In this document: positions 26,612-35,210 of the stretch, one piece after another
Layout: each line of letters starts with the position of its first letter
How positions within the stretch are numbered: position 1 is the first letter of the stretch
Assembly: GCF_003243465.1 (NCBI RefSeq)
Contig: NZ_QFQZ01000004.1
Span: forward strand, 1-64,000
From: Caulobacter segnis
Lineage (GTDB): Bacteria; Pseudomonadota; Alphaproteobacteria; Caulobacterales; Caulobacteraceae
Direction: 5' to 3'
Length of the DNA stretch: 64,000 bases
The notes under the pieces: generated by a model
Databases searched by the model: none
Told to the model about the DNA's origin: nothing
The model's input: the letters and a program-made list of their open reading frames with translations, nothing else
Translations under genes and position numbers: made by a program

Positions 26612-27664
26612 ATGGAGTACGCCAAGCTGGGTCGGACCGATGTGATGGTCTCGCGCTGCTGCCTGGGCACCATGACCTGGGGCTCGCAGAACACGGAAGC
26701 CGAGGCCCACGAGCAGATGGACTACGCTCTGGGCCGCGGCGTGACCTTCTGGGATACGGCGGAGATGTACGCCAGTCCGCCCAATCCGGAGACGCAAGGG
26801 CGCACCGAGGAATACATCGGCTCGTGGTTCCAGAAGACGGGCAGGCGTCATGAGGTCGTGCTGGCCTCCAAGGTCGCCGGCCAGGGCGCGGCGTTCGGCG
26901 GCCTATCGTGGATGCGCAAGGATGGCGCGACCACCCGCCAGACCAAGGCCCAGATCGATGAGGCCGTCGAGGGCTCGCTGCGCCGGCTGAAGACCGACTA
27001 TCTCGACCTCTACCAGCTGCACTGGCCCGACCGTCGGGTGCGGGTGTTCGGCGGCCAGACCTTCAAGGACTACGACCAGGACTTCGAAAGCTTCGGCGAT
27101 ATCCTCGAGGCGCTGGACGCCCACGTGAAGAAGGGCTCGATCCATCACGTCGGCGTCTCGAACGAGTTTCCCTGGGGCGTGATGCGCTTCCTGGCCGAGA
27201 GCGAGGCCAAGGGCCTGCCGCGCATCGCCTCGATCCAGAACGCCTATCACCTGGCCAACCGCACGTTCGAATACGGCCTGGCCGAGATCGCCATGCGCGA
27301 ACAGGTCGGCCTGCTGGCCTATTCGCCGCTGGCCCAGGGGCAACTGACGGGCAAGTACCTGGACGGCGCCCTGCCGGCCGGCTCGCGCAAGGCGCTCTAC
27401 AATCGGATGCAGCGCTACGAGGGACCCGGCTCCCAGGAGGCCTTCCACGCCTATGTCGCGCTGGCCGAGGCCAATGGAATCCACCCGGCCCAGCTGGCCC
27501 TGAAGTTCTGCGATGCGCGCCCGTTCGTGACCGCCACCATCATCGGCGCCACCTCGATGGAGCAGCTGAAGACCAATATCGACGCCTTCGACCTGGCCTG
27601 GACCGACGACCTGGAGGACGCCGTCAACGCCATCCACGGTCGCCACCCCAATCCCTGCCCGTAA
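26612..27664 (+). CDS. Aldo/keto reductase, Tas-like
   Basis: A 350-residue NADPH-dependent oxidoreductase of the Tas/YajO branch. Motifs: MEYAKLGRTDVMVSRCCLGTMTWG, FWDTAEMYASPPNPETQGRTEEYIG (catalytic D and Y), VLASKV (K) and YLDLYQLHWPDR (H), plus ATIIGATSMEQLKTNI at the cofactor end. The NPETQGRTEEYIG text is typical of Tas. The physiological substrate is unknown. It is preceded by a 180-base gap shared with the divergent BI-1 gene, and followed after 13 bases by thpR. Confidence 0.93.
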   Translation: MEYAKLGRTDVMVSRCCLGTMTWGSQNTEAEAHEQMDYALGRGVTFWDTAEMYASPPNPETQGRTEEYIGSWFQKTGRRHEVVLASKVAGQGAAFGGLSWMRKDGATTRQTKAQIDEAVEGSLRRLKTDYLDLYQLHWPDRRVRVFGGQTFKDYDQDFESFGDILEALDAHVKKGSIHHVGVSNEFPWGVMRFLAESEAKGLPRIASIQNAYHLANRTFEYGLAEIAMREQVGLLAYSPLAQGQLTGKYLDGALPAGSRKALYNRMQRYEGPGSQEAFHAYVALAEANGIHPAQLALKFCDARPFVTATIIGATSMEQLKTNIDAFDLAWTDDLEDAVNAIHGRHPNPCP

Positions 27665-27677
27665 GCGTTCAGTCAGA

Positions 27678-28214
27678 ATGATCCGTCTCTTCACCGCCAT
27701 CGCCGTCCCGCCCGAAATCGGCGAGGGCCTGCTCTCGCGCCAGCATGGGATCGAGGGCGCGCGCTGGCGGCCGCTGGAGTCGTTCCACATCACACTGCGG
27801 TTCATCGGCGATGTCGCCGAGACCGTCGCCGACGATCTCGACGAGGCGTTGATGCAGATCGAGGCGCCGGCCTTCGACCTGACGCTGGCCGGCGCGGGCC
27901 ATTTCGGCGAGGGCGCGGATATCCACGCCGTCTGGGCTGGGGTCGAGGACAGCGCGCCGCTGCGCCGCCTGCAGAAGGCCAACGAAGGGGCCGCCCGCGC
28001 CGCCGAGCTCAAGCCCGAGACGCGGGTGTACACGCCGCACGTCACCCTGGCTTATCTCAAGCGGCCGGCGGTCTCCGAGGTCGGCGCCTGGATCCAGGCG
28101 CACAACCTGCTGAGGTCGCCGAGCTTCCGCGTTGATCGTTTCGGGCTCTATTCCAGTTGGCAGACGAGCAGTGGGTCGGTCTACCGGCTGGAGCGGGAGT
28201 ACGGGCTCACCTAG
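27678..28214 (+). CDS. thpR: RNA 2',3'-cyclic phosphodiesterase (2H family)
   Basis: A 178-residue 2H phosphoesterase. The two active-site motifs are HITL (H37) and HVTL (H121), separated by 84 residues as in ThpR/LigT. The beginning MIRLFTAIAVPPEI and the final VDRFGLYSSW region also fit. It opens 2',3'-cyclic ends of RNA, and can ligate tRNA halves in vitro in relatives. It follows the aldo/keto reductase by 13 bases, so it may be co-transcribed, and a large palindrome follows it. Confidence 0.94.
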   Translation: MIRLFTAIAVPPEIGEGLLSRQHGIEGARWRPLESFHITLRFIGDVAETVADDLDEALMQIEAPAFDLTLAGAGHFGEGADIHAVWAGVEDSAPLRRLQKANEGAARAAELKPETRVYTPHVTLAYLKRPAVSEVGAWIQAHNLLRSPSFRVDRFGLYSSWQTSSGSVYRLEREYGLT

Positions 28215-28238
28215 CGCGCATCTCCAAAAGCACGTTCT

Positions 28239-28351
28239 CGTGTCATCCCGGCCGAAGCGTAGCGTAGAGCCGGGACCCAGGGAGTGAAGAAACGCCGCGG
28301 TCGCGGCCCCTGGGTCCCGGATAAGCGCTCCGCGCTTTCCGGGATGACACG
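28239..28351. repeat. Nested palindromic repeat (REP-like)
   Basis: The outer arms CGTGTCATCCCGG (28239-28251) and CCGGGATGACACG (28339-28351) are perfect inverted copies. The inner arms CCGGGACCCAGGG (28270-28282) and CCCTGGGTCCCGG (28308-28320) are also perfect. AAGCG-type small hairpins lie between them. This TGTCATCCCGG class of dispersed palindrome recurs at 34550-34597. It sits between the convergent thpR and 2-hydroxyacid dehydrogenase genes. Confidence 0.9.
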
Positions 28352-28380
28352 GAAATGGGTGGCTGAAGCTATGTCAGCCC

Positions 28381-29367
28381 CTACAGCATCGACGGGATGA
28401 CGCGGTCCGGCGGCCGGTGGCCGTCCATGAAGGTCTTCACGTTGACGATGACCTTCTCGCCCATGTCGACGCGGCCCTCGACCGTGGCCGAGCCCATGTG
28501 GGGCAGCAGCACGACGTTGGGCAGCTTCAGGAGCTTGGGATTGATGGCCGGCTCGTGCTCGTAGACGTCGAGGCCGGCGCCGGCGATCTCGCCCCGGGCC
28601 AGCATGTTGGCCAGGGCGCCCTCGTCGATCACCTCGCCGCGCGCGGTGTTGACCAGCACGGCGTGCGGCCGCAGCAGCTTCAGGCGGCGCGCGGACAAGA
28701 GGTGGTAGGTCGCCGGGGTGTGCGGGCAGTTGACCGAGACGAAGTCCATCCGGGCCAGCATCTGGTCGAGGCTTTCCCAATAGGTGCAGCCCAGCTCCTC
28801 GGCGATGCGCGGGCTGACCGGCTTGCGGTTGTGATAGTGCACCTGCATGCCGAAGGCCTTGGCGCGGCGGGCGACGGCCTGGCCGATGCGGCCCATGCCG
28901 ATGATGCCCAGGCGCTTGCCCCACAGGCGACGGCCCAGCATCCAGGTCGGCGACCAGCCGTGGAACCCGCCGGCCTTGACCACCTCTGCGCCTTCGACGA
29001 TCCGGCGCGAGGCGGCCATGATCAGGGTCATGGTCAGGTCGGCGGTGTCCTCGGTCAGGACGCCGGGCGTGTTGGTGACGATGATGCCGCGCGCATTGGC
29101 CGTGGCGACGTCGATATTGTCTACGCCCGCGCCGAAATTGGCGATCAGCTTGAGCCGATCGCCGGATCGCGACAGAAGGCGCGAGTCGATGCGGTCGGTG
29201 ATGGTCGGGACCAGCACGTCGGCGCGGCTCATGGCGTCGACGAGCTCATCGGCGGTCATCGGCGTGTCGGTGACGTTGAGGTCGGTGTCGAACAGTTCGC
29301 ACATCCGCGTCTCCACCGGATCGGGGAGTTTGCGGGTGACGACGACTTTGAGCTTGCGGGCGGCCAT
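28381..29367 (-). CDS. D-2-hydroxyacid dehydrogenase (glyoxylate/hydroxypyruvate reductase type)
   Basis: A 328-residue NAD(P)-dependent dehydrogenase. The nucleotide-binding fold has LGIIGMGRIGQAVARRAKAFGM; active-site residues are the arginine in VNTARGEVIDE, the glutamate in YEHEPAIN and the histidine in LPHMGSAT. The substrate-loop text NFGAGVDNIDV fits glyoxylate reductases. It probably reduces glyoxylate or hydroxypyruvate. The start at 29367 begins MAARKLKVVVTRKLP. It is divergent from the SH3-like gene; the region between holds its promoter. Confidence 0.93.
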   Translation of the reverse strand: MAARKLKVVVTRKLPDPVETRMCELFDTDLNVTDTPMTADELVDAMSRADVLVPTITDRIDSRLLSRSGDRLKLIANFGAGVDNIDVATANARGIIVTNTPGVLTEDTADLTMTLIMAASRRIVEGAEVVKAGGFHGWSPTWMLGRRLWGKRLGIIGMGRIGQAVARRAKAFGMQVHYHNRKPVSPRIAEELGCTYWESLDQMLARMDFVSVNCPHTPATYHLLSARRLKLLRPHAVLVNTARGEVIDEGALANMLARGEIAGAGLDVYEHEPAINPKLLKLPNVVLLPHMGSATVEGRVDMGEKVIVNVKTFMDGHRPPDRVIPSML

Positions 29368-29472
29368 GGTCGGACTGAAAAGCTCTCACTGACGGGCGTT
29401 TGAAAGCTGTAGCAAAGGGGCCCGAAGGGGCCAAGCAACATGCCGTCGAAAACAGAACAAGGTTCGCCCCGA

Positions 29473-29976
29473 ATGCGTTTCGTGCGGCTTTTGGCCGGTT
29501 TGGCCGCCCTGGCGGCCGGTCACGCCGCCGCCGAAGGCCCCAGGATCACGCCCTCGGGCCTGGATGTGCCGCGCTACGTCTCGCTGAAGTACGCCGAGGT
29601 CAATGCGCGCAAGGGCCCGGACGAGGCGCATCAACTGCTGTGGATCTACCGCGCCAAGGGCCTGCCGGTGCAGATCATCGCCGAGACGCGCGAATGGCGG
29701 CGGATCTGCGACCCAGAGGGCGGGGTCGCCTGGGTGCACAAGCGCACCGTCGACGGCCGTCGCTCGGCCATGCGCGTCCAGTCGACCAGCCTGCCTTTGC
29801 TCAGCGCCCCGAAGGACGGCGCCAAGGTCAGGGCCTACCTGAAGCCCCGGGCCGTGGCGGCGCTCGACAAGTGCGAGAAGGGCTGGTGCCGCCTGCGCGC
29901 CGACGGCGCCTCGGGCTGGGCGCGCGAGGGCGAGATCTGGGGCGCCGACCCCGCCGTCCAGTGCCGCAAGGATTGA
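29473..29976 (+). CDS. Secreted bacterial SH3-like domain protein
   Basis: A 167-residue exported protein. Signal peptide MRFVRLLAGLAALAAGHAAA-E, then two SH3-like repeats: RYVSLKYAEVNARKGPDEAHQLLWIYRAKGLPVQIIAETREWRRI and a second one with LPLLSAPKDGAKVRAYLKPRAVAALDKCEKGWCRL, each ending in a tryptophan strand (GVAWVHK; ASGWAREGEIWG). Such proteins usually bind peptidoglycan or partner proteins in the periplasm. The ATG at 29473 is preferred over 29440 because it begins the signal peptide. It is followed by a 69-base gap and fabA. Confidence 0.85.
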   Translation: MRFVRLLAGLAALAAGHAAAEGPRITPSGLDVPRYVSLKYAEVNARKGPDEAHQLLWIYRAKGLPVQIIAETREWRRICDPEGGVAWVHKRTVDGRRSAMRVQSTSLPLLSAPKDGAKVRAYLKPRAVAALDKCEKGWCRLRADGASGWAREGEIWGADPAVQCRKD

Positions 29977-30045
29977 TCCTGATCACGATCTGTTTCGACA
30001 GGGAAACATTGAGGCCCGCCCCGGCGCCGTGCTAGGGCGTGGCGC

Positions 30046-30558
30046 ATGCAGAAGAACGCCTACTCCTACGAAGAACTCCTGGCTTGCGGCCGCGGCGAGC
30101 TTTTCGGCCCCGGAAACGCCCAGCTCCCGGCCCCGCCGATGCTGATGTTCGACCGGATCGTCCGGATCGAGTCGGAGGGCGGCAAGTACGGCAAGGGCTA
30201 TGTCGAAGCCGAATTCGACATCAATCCCGACCTCTGGTTCTTCGGCTGCCACTTCATCGGCGACCCGGTCATGCCGGGCTGCCTGGGCCTGGACGCCATG
30301 TGGCAGCTGGTCGGCTTCTTCCTCGGCTGGTCGGGCGCGCCGGGTCGCGGCCGCGCCCTGGGCGTCGGCGAGGTCAAGTTCACCGGTCAGGTGACTCCGG
30401 ACGTCAAGAAAGTCGTCTACAAGATCGACCTGAAGCGGGTCATCATGCGCAAGCTGGTCATGGGCATCGGCGAGGGCGTGCTGGAGGCCGACGGCAAGGT
30501 CATCTACGAAACCAAGGACCTGAAGGTCGGAACGTTCACGCCTGAACAGATGGCTTGA
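30046..30558 (+). CDS. fabA: 3-hydroxyacyl-[acyl-carrier-protein] dehydratase/isomerase FabA
   Basis: A 170-residue enzyme that dehydrates 3-hydroxydecanoyl-ACP and isomerises the product to the cis-3 form, the branch point to unsaturated fatty acids. Catalytic residues H69 (FGCHFIGDPVMPGCLGLD) and D83 match E. coli H70 and D84. It heads a fab cluster with fabB 78 bases downstream. The short upstream region holds no operator I can name with confidence. Confidence 0.97.
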   Translation: MQKNAYSYEELLACGRGELFGPGNAQLPAPPMLMFDRIVRIESEGGKYGKGYVEAEFDINPDLWFFGCHFIGDPVMPGCLGLDAMWQLVGFFLGWSGAPGRGRALGVGEVKFTGQVTPDVKKVVYKIDLKRVIMRKLVMGIGEGVLEADGKVIYETKDLKVGTFTPEQMA

Positions 30559-30635
30559 TCCGTTAGTTATAGACCGGTCGTTTAGTGAAAGAACCGGCCC
30601 CTGACGGATCGGAGGGGGAGAAGAGGATTTACAGA

Positions 30636-31850
30636 ATGCGTCGCGTCGTCGTCACCGGACTGGGGATCGTCTCGTCCATCGGCAACAACGCCCATGAGGT
30701 GCTCGCCTCCCTGCGCGAGGCCAAGTCCGGCGTGGTCGCCGCTCCGGAATATGCGGAGCTCGGCTTCCGCTGCCAGGTCCATGCCGCGCCCCAGATAGAG
30801 TGGGAGCCGCTGGTTGACCGTCGCGCGGCGCGGTTCCTTGCGCCCGGCACGGCCTACGCTCACATCGCCATGGAGCAGGCGATCGCCGACTCGGGCCTGA
30901 CCGAGGCCGAGATCAGCCACGAACGCACCGGCCTGATCGTCGGCTCGGGCGGTCCTTCGACCCGCGTGATCGTCGAGGCCGCCGCCACGACCCGCGAGAA
31001 GGGCCCCAAGCGGATCGGTCCGTTCGCCGTGCCCAAGGCCATGAGCTCGGGGCCGTCGGCGGTGCTGTCGACCTGGTTCAAGATTCGCGGGATCAACTAT
31101 TCGATCAGCTCGGCCTGCGCGACCAGCGCCCACTGCATCGGCGCGGCCGCCGAGCAGATCCAGCTAGGCAAGCAGGACGTCGTCTTCGCCGGCGGCTGCG
31201 AGGAGCTGGACTGGACCCTGTCGAACCTGTTCGACGCCATGGGCGCCATGAGCAGCAACTTCAACGACCGTCCGGCCGTGGCCAGCCGGGCCTACGACAA
31301 GGCCCGCGACGGCTTCGTGATCGCCGGCGGGGCCGGGATCGTGGTGCTGGAAGAGTACGAACGCGCCAAGGCGCGCGGCGCCAAGATCTACGGCGAACTG
31401 GTCGGCTACGCCGCCAATTCCGACGGCTACGACATGGTCGCCCCGTCGGGCGAAGGCGCGGCGCGCTGCATGCGCCTGGCCATGGCCGAGGCCGGGAACC
31501 GGACCATCGACTACCTGAATCCGCACGGCACCTCGACGCCGGTCGGCGACAGCAAGGAGATGGGCGCGGTGCGCGAGGTGTTCGGTGACAAGCCGCCGAT
31601 GATCTCGTCGACCAAGTCCCTGACCGGTCACAGCCTGGGCGCCGCCGGCGCGCAGGAGGCCATCTACTCGATCCTGATGCTCGACAACGGCTTCGCCGCC
31701 GAGAGCGCCCACATCGAGGCGCTGGATCCCGAGTTCGCCGACCTGCCGATCCTGCGCCAGCGCGTCGACAAGCCGCTGACGACGGTGATGTCCAACAGCT
31801 TCGGCTTCGGCGGCACCAACGGCACGCTGATCTTCAGCCGCGTCGACTGA
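30636..31850 (+). CDS. fabB: 3-oxoacyl-[acyl-carrier-protein] synthase I FabB
   Basis: A 404-residue condensing enzyme. The Cys-His-His triad is C161 (SSACATSAHCIG), H297 (NPHGTSTPVGD) and H332 (KSLTGHSLGAAG). Together with FabA it elongates cis-unsaturated intermediates. The frame is open from 30585, but MRRVVVTGLGIVSS at 30636 is the standard start. GGAGGGGGAG (30611-30620) upstream is a strong purine tract, though about 15 bases from the ATG. The next gene begins 8 bases after the stop. Confidence 0.96.
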   Translation: MRRVVVTGLGIVSSIGNNAHEVLASLREAKSGVVAAPEYAELGFRCQVHAAPQIEWEPLVDRRAARFLAPGTAYAHIAMEQAIADSGLTEAEISHERTGLIVGSGGPSTRVIVEAAATTREKGPKRIGPFAVPKAMSSGPSAVLSTWFKIRGINYSISSACATSAHCIGAAAEQIQLGKQDVVFAGGCEELDWTLSNLFDAMGAMSSNFNDRPAVASRAYDKARDGFVIAGGAGIVVLEEYERAKARGAKIYGELVGYAANSDGYDMVAPSGEGAARCMRLAMAEAGNRTIDYLNPHGTSTPVGDSKEMGAVREVFGDKPPMISSTKSLTGHSLGAAGAQEAIYSILMLDNGFAAESAHIEALDPEFADLPILRQRVDKPLTTVMSNSFGFGGTNGTLIFSRVD

Positions 31851-31858
31851 CGGGCCGC

Positions 31859-33661
31859 TTGGCGACCGCCCGCCAAGCCTTCGACATCTACCGCGCCGGC
31901 CGCCTGGCCGAGGCCGCCGCGCTGTGCGAACGGCTGGTCGCCGAAGCGCCCAGCGTCGAGGCTTGGCACATCCTGGGTGTTTCGCGCCTGGGGCTAGACC
32001 AGCCGGAGGCGGCGCTGTCGGCGCTCGACGCTGGTTTGGCGCTGGACCCTCAGCGGCCGGGCCTGCTGTCCGCCAAGACCCTGGTCCTCAACAGCCTGGG
32101 ACGCGACGTCGAGACGGTGGCCGCCGCGCGCGCCGCCCTTGGTGTCGACCCCGATAATCCGCCGGTTCTTAGCGCCTTGGCCGCGTCGTTGCAGCGCCTG
32201 GGCGGCTTCGCGGAGGCGCTGGCGGTTCACGACCGCCTCTTGGAGGCCTCGCCCAAGGACGCCAAGGCCCTGGCCGGCCGTGCGGCGCTGCTGCTGCTGC
32301 TGAACCGTCCGGCCCAGGCCGCGCGCGACCTCGAAGCGGTGATGGAGATCGATCCGCTGCATCCGCGCCTGGCCGGCGACCTGATGTGGGCGCGGCGTCA
32401 GACCTGCGACTGGGACGAGGACGCGGCGCTGGACATGCTGGTCAAGGCCGAGCTCAAGCTGGGCCGCCTCGGCATAGCGCCGTTCGCGGCCCTGGCGATC
32501 TTCGACATTCCCGCCCTGCACCGTCGCTGCGCCACCCTGGCCGCGCCGCCCGAGGTTCCGGCGCCGGCCTGGCCGCCCCGCCCCGCGGGCGAACGCCTCC
32601 GCGTCGCCTATCTCTCGGCCGACCTGCACGAACACGCCACGGCCCGCCTGCTGGCGGGGGTGCTGGAGGCGCACGATCGCGGCCGGTTCGAGATCTTCGC
32701 CGTCTCCTACGGTCCGGAGGTCCCCGGCCCGATGCGCGATCGCTTGAAGGCGGCCTGCGAGCACTGGATCGAGGCGCGCGCGCTGTCCGACGCCGAGATC
32801 GCGGGCCGGTGCCGGGCGCTCGGCGTCGACATCGCCGTCGACCTGAAGGGCTACACCCAGGACGGTCGGCCGGGGATCCTGGCGCATCGCCCCGCGCCGG
32901 TCCGGGTCAGCTGGTTGGGCTATCCTGGCACGCTGGGCTCCCACGTGGATGTCGTCCTCGCCGACGCCGTGACCCTTCCCCCTGAGGCGGAGAAAGACTG
33001 GTCGGAGCGTGTGGTCAGACTGCCGCTCTATCAGCCGAACGACGCCCTCGGTCCGGTTCCGTCGCCCCCCAGGCGCGCCGAGGTTGGGCTGCCCGAGGAT
33101 GCTTTCGTCTTTGGCTGCTTCAACAATCCGGCCAAGATCACGCCCGAGGTGTTCGCGGCCTGGACGCACATCCTGAAGGCCGCGCCAGATGGTGTGCTGT
33201 GGCTCTATGACGGCGCGCCGGGCGCGGCGGAAAACCTGCGCGCCCACGCGGCCAAGGCCGGGATCGCGCCCGAGCGCCTGATCTTCGCCCCGCCGGTCCC
33301 GCACGAGGCGCACCTGGCCCGCCACGCCCTGGTCGACCTGATGCTCGACACCTGGCCCTATGGCGCCCACACCACCGCCAGCGACGCGCTGCGGATGGGG
33401 GTTCCCCTGCTGACCCTGCCCGGCCAGAGCTTCGCCAGCCGGGTCGGGGCCAGCCTGCTGACGGCGTTGGCGCTGCCGGAGCTGATCGCGGAGGGCCGGG
33501 CGGCCTACGTCGCCAAGGCCGTCGCGCTGGCGAGCGATCGCGCTCGTCTGGAAGGGCTCAAAGCCCGTCTCCACAAGGTCGTTCGGACCTCCGCCGTCTT
33601 CGATCCGGCCGCCTTCGCCCGCTCGCTGGAGGCCGCCTTCGAAGGTCTGGCCAAACGCTGA
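31859..33661 (+). CDS. TPR-containing O-GlcNAc transferase-like (SPINDLY/GT41) glycosyltransferase
   Basis: A 600-residue cytoplasmic protein starting at TTG 31859. Residues 1 to about 190 form tetratricopeptide repeats (for example LGLDQPEAALSALDAGLALDP and GGFAEALAVHDRLLEASP). Residues about 225-600 match the GT41 catalytic region: LRVAYLSADLHEHATARLL, GYTQDGRPGILAHRPAPVRVSWLGYPGTLGS, FNNPAKITPEVFAAWTHIL and LDTWPYGAHTTASDALRMGVPLL, the last equivalent to the nucleotide-sugar loop (GHTT in human OGT). It likely sugar-modifies proteins. It lies inside the fab cluster, 8 bases after fabB and 66 bases before fabI. Confidence 0.9.
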   Translation: MATARQAFDIYRAGRLAEAAALCERLVAEAPSVEAWHILGVSRLGLDQPEAALSALDAGLALDPQRPGLLSAKTLVLNSLGRDVETVAAARAALGVDPDNPPVLSALAASLQRLGGFAEALAVHDRLLEASPKDAKALAGRAALLLLLNRPAQAARDLEAVMEIDPLHPRLAGDLMWARRQTCDWDEDAALDMLVKAELKLGRLGIAPFAALAIFDIPALHRRCATLAAPPEVPAPAWPPRPAGERLRVAYLSADLHEHATARLLAGVLEAHDRGRFEIFAVSYGPEVPGPMRDRLKAACEHWIEARALSDAEIAGRCRALGVDIAVDLKGYTQDGRPGILAHRPAPVRVSWLGYPGTLGSHVDVVLADAVTLPPEAEKDWSERVVRLPLYQPNDALGPVPSPPRRAEVGLPEDAFVFGCFNNPAKITPEVFAAWTHILKAAPDGVLWLYDGAPGAAENLRAHAAKAGIAPERLIFAPPVPHEAHLARHALVDLMLDTWPYGAHTTASDALRMGVPLLTLPGQSFASRVGASLLTALALPELIAEGRAAYVAKAVALASDRARLEGLKARLHKVVRTSAVFDPAAFARSLEAAFEGLAKR

Positions 33662-33727
33662 AGGGTTCCGCGCAGCCCCCGCGCCTGCTAACCAGCGCTC
33701 AACGATTTGCCAAAGAGGGCCCGACAC

Positions 33728-34543
33728 ATGGCCGACGATTACGCGTTCCCCAAGGGCGAGCTGATGCGGGGCAAGAAGGGCCTCGTCATGGGCGTGGCCA
33801 ACCACAACTCGATCGCCTGGGGCATCGCCAGCCAGCTGGCCGCCCAGGGCGCCGAGATGGCCTTCACCTATCAGGGCGAAGAGCTGGAGCGTCGCGTGCG
33901 CCCGCTGGCCGAGAGCATCGGCGTCAAGACGATGATCCCGGCCGACGTCACCGACGACGCCTCGATGGACGCCGCCTTCGCCCAGATCGAGAAGGAGTTC
34001 GGCACGCTGGACTTCGTCGTCCACTCGGTGGCCTTCGCCAACAAGAACGAGCTGAAGGGCTCGTTCGTGGACAACACCACCCGCGAAGGCTTCCTGATGG
34101 CCATGAACATCTCGGCCTTCAGCTTCGTGGACGTCGCCAAGCGCGCGTCGAAGCTGATGCCGAACGGCGGCTCGCTGATCACCATGACCTATCTGGGTTC
34201 GGAGCGGACCATCCCGAACTACAACACCATGGGCGTGGCCAAGGCCGCGCTGGAAGCGGCCACCCGCTACATCGCCCGCGACCTGGGCCCCAAGGGCATC
34301 CGCGCCAACGCCATCTCTGCCGGCGCCATGCGCACCCTGGCGCTCGCCGGCATCTCGGGCGGCCGCAGCATGATCGCCCAGGGCCGCGCCTTCTCGGCGA
34401 TGAAGGAAGACACCTCGATGGAAGGCGTCGCCGGCTGCGCCCTGTGGCTGGCCTCGGACCTCGGCAAGTCGACCACGGGCGAAGTCGTCCACGTTGACGC
34501 CGGCTTCCACATGATGGGCATGCCTGATCAGGACGAGGCGTAG
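33728..34543 (+). CDS. fabI: Enoyl-[acyl-carrier-protein] reductase (NADH) FabI
   Basis: A 271-residue short-chain dehydrogenase family enzyme that completes each fatty-acid elongation cycle. The family features are the modified Rossmann motif LVMGVANHNSIAWGIA, VHSVAFANKNEL, and the Y-X6-K pair Y165 and K172 in YNTMGVAKAALEA. FabI proteins are the target of triclosan. The start at 33728 (MADDYAFPKGELM) follows a purine-rich AGAGGG box. A palindromic terminator-like repeat follows the stop. Confidence 0.96.
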   Translation: MADDYAFPKGELMRGKKGLVMGVANHNSIAWGIASQLAAQGAEMAFTYQGEELERRVRPLAESIGVKTMIPADVTDDASMDAAFAQIEKEFGTLDFVVHSVAFANKNELKGSFVDNTTREGFLMAMNISAFSFVDVAKRASKLMPNGGSLITMTYLGSERTIPNYNTMGVAKAALEAATRYIARDLGPKGIRANAISAGAMRTLALAGISGGRSMIAQGRAFSAMKEDTSMEGVAGCALWLASDLGKSTTGEVVHVDAGFHMMGMPDQDEA

Positions 34544-34549
34544 GTCGTA

Positions 34550-34597
34550 AAGCTGTCATCCCGGCTGTTCGCGACGCTCCGGCCGGGATGACAGCTT
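34550..34597. terminator. Palindromic repeat acting as terminator between fabI and tetR
   Basis: The 16-base arms AAGCTGTCATCCCGGC (34550-34565) and GCCGGGATGACAGCTT (34582-34597) pair perfectly. On the plus strand the hairpin is followed by CTTTCT, on the minus strand by weak A/T. It shares the TGTCATCCCGG core with the repeat at 28239-28351, so it belongs to the same dispersed family and may terminate both convergent genes. Confidence 0.8.
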
Positions 34598-34601
34598 CTT
34601 T

Positions 34602-35210
34602 CTAAGGCGCGTAGGCCCGCATGAAGCGTTCGGCCGCTTCGCGCGCCAGGCGGACATATTCCTCCGGCGTCTTGTCGGAGGGCAGCCGCAGCATCGAGCG
34701 CATCTGGCTGTGGCCCATGACCATCCCCGAGAAGAACTCGGCGGCCTGGTCGAAGTTCTCGACCCTGAGGCGGCCAAGCTCGGTCTCCAGCTTCAGGAAC
34801 TCCGCCAGCTGGCGGCGGGCGGCGCGGGGACCGGCCTCGAACACCTCCTGGGCGACGTCGGGCATCTCGTTCGCGCCCATCATGATCACCCGCATCATTG
34901 AGTAGCTCTTGTTGGTGATCACCGTCTCCAGCATCGAGCGGGCGTAGGCCTCCAGCGCCTGGGCGGGATTGCCCGCCGCGTCCGGATCGCGCAGGGGCGC
35001 GGTGATCGCCTCGACGCGACGGGTCATCAGGGCGCGCATCAACTCGGCCTTGGAGCCGTAGTGGTTGTAGACCGTCTGCTTGGAAACGCCCGCCCGCTTG
35101 GCGATCGCCTCCATCGGCGCGGCCAGGCCGCGCTCGCCGATCACCTCGACGGCGGCGTCGAGGATGGCCTCGGTCTTGGCGACGTCGATCTGTCCGGGAA
35201 TGCGCGGCAT
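34602..35210 (-). CDS. TetR family regulator of the adjacent efflux pump
   Basis: A 202-residue repressor. The N-terminal helix-turn-helix is AILDAAVEVIGERGLAAPMEAIAKRAGVSKQTVYNHYGSKAELMRAL (about residues 15-61), the classic TetR pattern. The C-terminal domain resembles the TetR_C families of AcrR-like proteins. It is the last gene of the operon HlyD-MFS-TetR: its ATG overlaps the stop of the MFS gene (TGATG). It probably represses this operon through the palindrome at 37985-38000. Confidence 0.93.
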   Translation of the reverse strand: MPRIPGQIDVAKTEAILDAAVEVIGERGLAAPMEAIAKRAGVSKQTVYNHYGSKAELMRALMTRRVEAITAPLRDPDAAGNPAQALEAYARSMLETVITNKSYSMMRVIMMGANEMPDVAQEVFEAGPRAARRQLAEFLKLETELGRLRVENFDQAAEFFSGMVMGHSQMRSMLRLPSDKTPEEYVRLAREAAERFMRAYAP

